NCBI GenBank assembly: GCA_963519845.1
Contig: CAUQNX010000007.1
Coordinates: 62,001 to 126,000 of the forward strand
Direction of reading: 5' to 3'
Length of the DNA stretch: 64,000 nt
DNA from: Moellerella sp963519845
Lineage (GTDB): Bacteria; Pseudomonadota; Gammaproteobacteria; Enterobacterales; Enterobacteriaceae
Part shown: positions 58,678 to 64,000 of the stretch, in pieces
How the letters are laid out: each line of letters opens with the position of its first letter
How positions within the stretch are numbered: the first letter of the stretch is position 1
Translations under genes and position numbers: made by a program
The notes under the pieces: model-generated
What the model saw: only the letters and a program-made list of their open reading frames with translations
What the model was told of the DNA's origin: nothing
The model's database searches: none

Positions 58678-60738
58678 TTACGGCTGGCGTTTGCCAATAT
58701 CTTTGTTGTAACTCACTTTGACTTTCCGCCCGAGTATCAGCCTTCTAACCCAAAAGCGATTTGGATTTAAACTCGCCAAAATATTATCGTCTAGGGGTAA
58801 TACTTCACCAAAAATCTGTGCTGCCAACAACTCACTACATAAAGGCGCTGAGCATAGGCCTCTAAAGCCAAGCGCACCAATAATAAACAGATTAGGCCAA
58901 ACAGGGGCATCAGTAATCGGCTGCTGTTGAGCAATCTGGGTGGAAACTTGCGCGTACTCTGCCATCAGACGGTTAAAATCGGGCACATTTCCCACAATAG
59001 GAAGATGATCACGAATGGCACAGCGAACCCCTTGGCGAGCCTGTTTACCTGAGAGATCTATTTCATTTGCCCATGCAATATCTGGCAAACAATTGAGCAA
59101 GCGCTGTTTATTCTGTTGCTGCTCTTGTTCGCTATATTCAATATCAATATTATCACGTTGAAAACTCGCGCCAATGCAGTGCTGCTGATTAGCATTCGCC
59201 GGGATAAGGTAGCCGTCATAGCAGATAACGCTCTTGAGCTTAGCTAAATTTGGCGTAGAGGGAGTATGGCTCACTTGCCCTCTAACGGCGGTAATAGGCA
59301 GTGTCTCGGTTTGATCAAATTGAGAAAGTAAATGTCCATTGGCGATCACCACAACTTTATGTTGTTGTTTCTGCTGACCTGTGGCCGTTTGTATCTGTAA
59401 TTGCCACCCTGAGTCTATTGGCCTTATGGTTTGAACTTGATGTTCAAAATAAACATTAACTCCTTGCTCGATAAGATAGGCAAGTAAGTTTTGGCAAAGC
59501 TGCGCAGGGCTGAGCCAGCCACCTAGGGCATAGTGAATACCATCATGATTAACATCCAGCCCACAAATACTTTCAAGCTGTTGTCGATTGCGTGACTGAA
59601 CCATCTGTTCTGGCCAAGGGCGATTTAAAATGGCGGAAATTTTCTTTTGGCTAAGCTCATCATAGGCAACTTGTGTTACTCCACACCAATTATGATCAAA
59701 CGCTAATCCTTGGTGCGCTAGCTGATCATAGAAACGGCGAGCGAAAGGAAAGGCGCTAATAAAAAATTGTTCGAGCTCATCATCGAGGCCGTTAAACAGC
59801 GGGTATAACACGCCTTGCAGATTGCCAGAGGCATTTTGTGCAATCTGTTTATCTTGGCAATATAGCGTGACTTTAGCACCCCGTTGCAATAATGAGAAAG
59901 CGGTAGTTAAACTGGCAATACCGCCGCCGATAATCGCGATATCCTCGGTGGAAGAGGCCGCCGATCGCTTATACCAAGGATTCGGCAATACTCTTTCAGT
60001 TGCGGGTAAATATCCTGTTAACATTTCGCGCTTACGCCCAAAGCCCTTTATTTTTTTTAGGCAAAATCCTGCATTTTGTAAACCCCGTTTGACAAAGCCC
60101 GCAGAAGTAAAGGTAGAAAAAGTTCCATTCTCACGTACTGTTTTCGCCATTGTAGTGAACAGCTGTTCGCTCCACATCTCTTGATTTTTTGCAGGGGCAA
60201 AACCATCTAAAAACCAACTGTCTATGCTATTGAAATAGTTAGCTTTTAAATCAGGTAATAGCCTGTTTAAGTCGCCTAACCAGAGATCGAGGATCAGAGC
60301 ACCATTCTCCAATATAATACGGTGATTTCCGGCTAAAGGGAGTGGCCACTGAGCACAAAGTTGCTGTGATAAGTGTGCTAATTCAGGCCAGCGGCGATGC
60401 GCAGCCTGCAAATCATCAACCTGCAAGGGAAACTTTTCGAAACTGATAAAATGTAGTTGGCTTAATTTTGCAACGGGTGAATTTTGGCGAAATTGTTGAA
60501 AGGATTGCCAGAGAGTAAGGAAGTTTAATCCAGTACCAAAGCCGGTTTCAGCGATAACACACTGGTTTCTCTGGTGTGTTGAAAATCGGGCTGGAAAGCC
60601 ATTTCCAGCTAAAAATACATATCGTGTCTCTTCAAGGCCATCTTGATTTGAAAAGTACACATCATCAAATTGTTCAGAAATGGGTGTGCCTTCCTCATTC
60701 CAACTTAAGCGCGCGCTCTGGATAGCGGTTTTATTCAC
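58678..60738 (-). CDS. mnmC: bifunctional tRNA mnm5s2U biosynthesis protein MnmC
   Basis: The 686-residue protein (E. coli 668) has an N-terminal methyltransferase domain (EEGTPISEQFDDVYFSNQDG, CVIAETGFGTGLNFLTLWQS, WFLDGFAPAKNQEMW) and a C-terminal FAD oxidoreductase starting IAIIGGGIASLTTAFSLLQR and ending LGFRGLCSAPLCSELLA. It demodifies cmnm5U to nm5U and then methylates it to mnm5U at the tRNA wobble position. It is divergent from fabB, as in E. coli. Confidence 0.96.
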   Translation of the reverse strand: MNKTAIQSARLSWNEEGTPISEQFDDVYFSNQDGLEETRYVFLAGNGFPARFSTHQRNQCVIAETGFGTGLNFLTLWQSFQQFRQNSPVAKLSQLHFISFEKFPLQVDDLQAAHRRWPELAHLSQQLCAQWPLPLAGNHRIILENGALILDLWLGDLNRLLPDLKANYFNSIDSWFLDGFAPAKNQEMWSEQLFTTMAKTVRENGTFSTFTSAGFVKRGLQNAGFCLKKIKGFGRKREMLTGYLPATERVLPNPWYKRSAASSTEDIAIIGGGIASLTTAFSLLQRGAKVTLYCQDKQIAQNASGNLQGVLYPLFNGLDDELEQFFISAFPFARRFYDQLAHQGLAFDHNWCGVTQVAYDELSQKKISAILNRPWPEQMVQSRNRQQLESICGLDVNHDGIHYALGGWLSPAQLCQNLLAYLIEQGVNVYFEHQVQTIRPIDSGWQLQIQTATGQQKQQHKVVVIANGHLLSQFDQTETLPITAVRGQVSHTPSTPNLAKLKSVICYDGYLIPANANQQHCIGASFQRDNIDIEYSEQEQQQNKQRLLNCLPDIAWANEIDLSGKQARQGVRCAIRDHLPIVGNVPDFNRLMAEYAQVSTQIAQQQPITDAPVWPNLFIIGALGFRGLCSAPLCSELLAAQIFGEVLPLDDNILASLNPNRFWVRRLILGRKVKVSYNKDIGKRQP

Positions 60739-60852
60739 AACAATGCCTGTAATAATTAGATCAATAGTTAAATTTTATCTGGCTTGATGCTCTGGTGCCA
60801 GCGGTATAATTAAAATCTTTTGTGGCATAGAGCAAAAAAATACATATATTTA

Positions 60853-60888
60853 CCCTGATCGGACTTGTTCAGCGTACAACTGTAAGCT
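60853..60888 (+). promoter_or_regulatory. FadR and FabR site matches upstream of fabB
   Basis: CCCTGATCGGACTTGTT (60853-60869) resembles the FadR activator site of E. coli fabB. The adjoining AGCGTACAACTGTAAGCT (60871-60888) matches the FabR palindrome. Together they would activate fabB through FadR and repress it through FabR according to unsaturated fatty acid supply. Confidence 0.7.
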
Positions 60889-60940
60889 AAAGTGGCAGCT
60901 AGTAATCCCGTAAACTATTAAAAAAGACATGAGGTAATGA

Positions 60941-62164
60941 ATGAAGCGTGCAGTCATCACTGGCTTGGGTATTGTTTCCAGTATTGGTAATAACCAGGAA
61001 GAAGTACTAGCTTCTCTGAAGGAAGGTCGTTCCGGGATAACTTTCTCAGAAGAATTCGAAGCGAAGGGTATGCGTAGCCATGTCTGGGGCGATGTTAAAC
61101 TGGCCCCAGATACAGCAATAAATACCATTGGTCGCAAAATCCTTCGTTTTATGAGTGATTGTTCAATTTATGCTTATTTAGCAATGAATGAAGCCATTAA
61201 AGATTCAGGTTTAGCAGACGATCAGGTTTCTAATATACGCACAGGCTTAGTTGTGGGATCAGGTGGTGGTTCACCGCGCAATCAAGTGGCTGGCTCTGAC
61301 GGTATGAGAAAAAAAGGTTTACGTGGCGTAGGCCCTTATATGGTAACGCGCGCAATGGCGTCCGGTGTTTCTGCCTGCTTAGCGACTCCGTTTAAAATTA
61401 AAGGGGTTAACTATTCAATTAGTTCAGCTTGTTCAACCTCTGCACACTGTATTGGTCATGCGCTAGAACTGATCCAACTTGGCAAGCAAGATATTATTTT
61501 TGCTGGCGGCGGCGAAGAGCTAAGCTGGGAAATGAGCTGTGAGTTTGACGCTATGGGCGCATTATCAACTAAATATAATGCGACTCCAGAAAAAGCCTCA
61601 CGTACTTATGATCAAAATCGTGACGGTTTTGTTATCGCGGGTGGCGGTGGTATGGTGGTTGTCGAAGAGTTAGAGCACGCATTAGCTCGTGGCGCACATA
61701 TCTACGGCGAAATTGTCGGTTATGGTGCAACATCCGATGGCGCAGATATGGTCTCACCATCAGGTGAAGGCGCTGTACGTTGCATGAAAATGGCGATGGA
61801 AGGTATCGAAGGTGGTATTGATTACATCAATACACACGGTACTTCTACTCCAGTAGGTGATACTAAAGAGCTAGAAGCGATCATAGAAGTCTTTGGCGAT
61901 CACTCACCAGCGATTTCAGCAACGAAAGCAATGACGGGTCACTCACTGGGTGCGGCAGGTGTTCATGAAGCTATTTATAGCTTATTAATGCTGAAACATG
62001 GATTTATCGCACCTAGCATTAATATTGATGATCTTGATGAAAAAGCTGGCACACTGGATATTATTACTGAACCAACGACGCGTGAGTTGAACACAGTAAT
62101 GTCGAATAGCTTTGGTTTCGGTGGTACTAATGCCACACTAGTAATGAGCAAATATAAAAAATAA
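60941..62164 (+). CDS. fabB: 3-oxoacyl-ACP synthase I FabB
   Basis: The 407-residue protein has the KAS I triad: Cys in SISSACSTSAHCIG, His in INTHGTSTPVGDTKE and His in TKAMTGHSLGAAG. It begins MKRAVITGLGIVSSIGNNQE and ends FGFGGTNATLVMSKYKK, nearly as in E. coli. It elongates acyl-ACP and is needed for unsaturated fatty acid synthesis. FadR and FabR site matches precede it and a strong terminator follows. Confidence 0.97.
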   Translation: MKRAVITGLGIVSSIGNNQEEVLASLKEGRSGITFSEEFEAKGMRSHVWGDVKLAPDTAINTIGRKILRFMSDCSIYAYLAMNEAIKDSGLADDQVSNIRTGLVVGSGGGSPRNQVAGSDGMRKKGLRGVGPYMVTRAMASGVSACLATPFKIKGVNYSISSACSTSAHCIGHALELIQLGKQDIIFAGGGEELSWEMSCEFDAMGALSTKYNATPEKASRTYDQNRDGFVIAGGGGMVVVEELEHALARGAHIYGEIVGYGATSDGADMVSPSGEGAVRCMKMAMEGIEGGIDYINTHGTSTPVGDTKELEAIIEVFGDHSPAISATKAMTGHSLGAAGVHEAIYSLLMLKHGFIAPSINIDDLDEKAGTLDIITEPTTRELNTVMSNSFGFGGTNATLVMSKYKK

Positions 62165-62196
62165 TTTGCACTAGCTTTATTCATTGTCTTTCTAAT

Positions 62197-62238
62197 AAAT
62201 CCCCACATTGATAATATCTGTGTGGGGATTTATTTTTT
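62197..62238 (+). terminator. intrinsic terminator after fabB
   Basis: AAATCCCCACA (62197-62207) pairs perfectly with TGTGGGGATTT (62221-62231), and a T run extends to about 62238. Confidence 0.9.
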
Positions 62239-62253
62239 TGTGCATAAGAACGT

Positions 62254-62285
62254 AAAAAACCTCGAGAGTGAGAGTCCCAAGGTTT
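62254..62285 (-). terminator. intrinsic terminator after tctA
   Basis: On the minus strand AAACCTTGGGA (62285-62275) pairs with TCTCGAGGTTT (62267-62257) with two G-U pairs, followed by six T (62259-62254). Confidence 0.75.
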
Positions 62286-62308
62286 TGGTTGTTGACCATT
62301 TTTCTTGT

Positions 62309-63823
62309 TTACTTGATGGTGGTCACTGTTTTACCGTAGCGCTTACGCAGTAGTTTAACGATCGGCGGAAGGATCAGAACGGCGATGGCTAAAATCAGTA
62401 AACTCTTCGAAATAGTACTATTCCACAGAATATTAAAATCACCATTACTAATAGAGAGAGAGCGGCGCAGGCTCTGTTCTAACATTTCGCCCAGTACAAA
62501 ACCAAGGATCAAGGGAGACATAGGGAAATTCATTTTGCGCAATAGAAAACCAAAGACACCCAGTCCCATCATCAATAGCAGATCGAAAGTGGTGCTGTGA
62601 ACGGCATAAACACCCACTGCGGAAACGGAGGCGATGGCGGGAACCAGAAACCAGAGTGGTACAGTGAGCATACGAGTGAATAAACCGATAAGAGGGATAT
62701 TCATGATCAATAACATCACGTTAGCCATAATCAATGCGGCAATCAAACCCCAAACAATATCAGGTTGCTCGGTAAACATGCCCGGGCCGGGGGTTATATT
62801 ATACAGGGTTAATGCCCCCATCATTACTGCGGTCGTCCCAGAGCCGGGTACACCTAGCGTTAACATGGGAATAAGTGAACCACAAGCCGAAGCATTATTG
62901 GCCGCCTCAGGCGCTGCAACGCCGCGAATATCCCCTTTACCAAAGCTATCTGCGTTACCACTCATTTTCTTTTCGGTCATATAGGTGATAGCACTGGCGA
63001 TGGTCGCCCCCGCACCGGGTAATACGCCGACAAAAAAACCAATAAAACTCGAGCGGATCGTAGGGCCTGCACACTGTTTTGCCTCTTGATAATTAAAGAG
63101 TTTACGGCCAGTTTTGCGGATCAAACCTTTTCCATTGACGGTGCTCTCCAGCATCAGCAAAATTTCACTGACTGAGAATAAGCCAATTACAACGACAATA
63201 AATTGAATACCATCGGATAAATTGACGCTATCGAAAGTAAAGCGATACTCCCCCGAGTTGGAATCCACGCCGACAGTGGCGAGCGCCAGCCCTATTAATG
63301 CGGCTAACAAGGATTTCAGCGGATTTTGGCTCATCATGCTGCCAAGACAAGCGATAGCAAACACCATCAGGGCAAAATACTCCGCTGGCCCAAAGGCGAG
63401 AGACCACTGAGCAAGTATCGGCGCAAATAAAATAATACCGCTAATGGCGATAACGGAACCACAAAATGAACTGACCGCAGAGATAGAGAGGGCGATACCC
63501 GCTCGACCCTGTTGCGCCATCGGATAGCCATCGAGCGTGGTCATAATGGCGGCAGCGTCGCCCGGAACATTGAGTAAAATTGCGGAGATACGGCCGCCAT
63601 ATTCACATCCTAAATAGACGGTGGCGAGTAAAATTAGTGCCGATTCCGCCGGTAATTTTAACGCAAAGGCCAAAGGGAGCAAAATAGCCACACCATTAAT
63701 GGGCCCCAAACCGGGTAACATACCGACAATAGTGCCAATAAAACAGCCGATTAAGGCAATTAAGAGATTCTGAGGAATTAATGCAACCTCAAAACCTTGA
63801 GAAAGATAGATCCAGGTTTCCAT
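62309..63823 (-). CDS. tctA: tripartite tricarboxylate transporter large membrane subunit TctA
   Basis: The product is 504 residues from METWIYLSQGFEV (AAGGA lies upstream). It has about 11-12 membrane segments and TctA hallmarks: GTIVGMLPGLGPINGVAILL, EYGGRISAILLNVPGDAAA, GFFVGVLPGAGATIASAI and LTLGVPGSGTTAVMMGALT. It pairs with TctB (encoded just upstream, 10 bp away) and a periplasmic TctC for uptake of citrate or a related carboxylate. The longer frame to 63889 overlaps tctB and is rejected. The substrate is not determined by sequence. Confidence 0.92.
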   Translation of the reverse strand: METWIYLSQGFEVALIPQNLLIALIGCFIGTIVGMLPGLGPINGVAILLPLAFALKLPAESALILLATVYLGCEYGGRISAILLNVPGDAAAIMTTLDGYPMAQQGRAGIALSISAVSSFCGSVIAISGIILFAPILAQWSLAFGPAEYFALMVFAIACLGSMMSQNPLKSLLAALIGLALATVGVDSNSGEYRFTFDSVNLSDGIQFIVVVIGLFSVSEILLMLESTVNGKGLIRKTGRKLFNYQEAKQCAGPTIRSSFIGFFVGVLPGAGATIASAITYMTEKKMSGNADSFGKGDIRGVAAPEAANNASACGSLIPMLTLGVPGSGTTAVMMGALTLYNITPGPGMFTEQPDIVWGLIAALIMANVMLLIMNIPLIGLFTRMLTVPLWFLVPAIASVSAVGVYAVHSTTFDLLLMMGLGVFGFLLRKMNFPMSPLILGFVLGEMLEQSLRRSLSISNGDFNILWNSTISKSLLILAIAVLILPPIVKLLRKRYGKTVTTIK

Positions 63824-63833
63824 GGCAGTATCC

Positions 63834-64000
63834 TTAACTAAACAGACTGCCAATCGGCAGGGTAACTTCGAGTAATCTGTCGAAGGCAAAGAAAAGCGTA
63901 GGTCCTAGCACGGCACCTGACAGAATGGCGGCGATCAGCGTTGATTGAAACAATAAAGCCATACAGAAGGTCAATAATCCGGTCGCTAATGAAAAGCCTA
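63834..64000 (-). CDS. tctB: tripartite tricarboxylate transporter small subunit TctB, C-terminal end
   Basis: A minus-strand frame enters from the right edge and stops at 63834-63836. It encodes about 55 residues, including LIAAILSGAVLGPTLFFAFD and ending LPIGSLFS. This hydrophobic tail fits TctB, the small four-helix subunit, and it precedes tctA by 10 bp. The 5' part lies outside the window. Confidence 0.8.
   Translation of the reverse strand, partial: GFSLATGLLTFCMALLFQSTLIAAILSGAVLGPTLFFAFDRLLEVTLPIGSLFS

Noticed and set aside
1..64000. CRISPR arrays, transposases, integrases and rRNA genes
   Set aside because: Read through for regular spaced repeats and for transposase or integrase motifs; none were seen.

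Overview
This window looks like a chromosome segment of a low-GC member of the Enterobacterales. The right third has the same gene content and order as the enteric fadL-mlaA / yfcZ-fadI-fadJ-sixA / smrB-prmB-aroC-yfcA-epmC-yfcL-mnmC-fabB neighbourhood, and the proteins closely resemble their E. coli counterparts. The class IV adenylate cyclase resembles the Yersinia one. A Budviciaceae-type genus is my guess from GC and gene content; the genus is not proven by anything I can see.

Layout. (1) 1-4283: an operon with the C-terminus of 5-oxoprolinase subunit A, a DUF1445 protein, a fused PxpB-PxpC protein and a biotin carboxylase fused to a biotin carrier domain. (2) 5138-11767: an orphan type VI secretion module (Hcp, VgrG, DUF2169 adaptor, DUF4150 PAAR-like tip, Ntox15 DNase effector, two tandem GAD-like/DUF1851 immunity genes). 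(3) 11884-12994: two small genes of unknown role. (4) 13272-19450: an acid-sugar catabolic locus (enolase-superfamily dehydratase, MFS transporter, Crp/Fnr regulator, altronate dehydratase uxaA, repressor exuR). (5) 19624-23629: a recombination-scarred zone with remnants of a chaperone-usher fimbria, two orphan oxyanion-type binding proteins, a tRNA-Arg(CCU) without an encoded CCA, a lipoprotein, and hicB beside a truncated hicA. (6) 23840-34710: a yehI-yehL-yehM-yehP-yehQ type MoxR/VWA/SWIM operon. (7) 34991-37484: a fused GNAT-AAC(2')-I acetyltransferase, a LysR regulator and a small DMT transporter. (8) 37558-45123: a tightly coupled seven-gene lipid operon (KAS III, extended SDR, MBL hydrolase, adenylate-forming enzyme, PAP2, sterol-desaturase-type oxygenase, fatty acid desaturase), preceded by cyaB. 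(9) 45930-62164: the core block described above, with FadR and FabR operator matches. (10) 62309-64000: tctA and the end of tctB of a tripartite tricarboxylate transporter on the minus strand.

In E. coli, argW (tRNA-Arg-CCU) and mlaA flank a prophage insertion hot spot. Here the same two landmarks bracket about 24 kb of accessory genes. The most unusual items are the GNAT-AAC(2') fusion, whose C-terminal half carries the AAC(2')-I hallmarks, and the seven-gene lipid operon, whose enzyme classes parallel the OleABCD head-to-head condensation logic but with different protein families. No CRISPR array, rRNA, transposase or integrase gene was seen.
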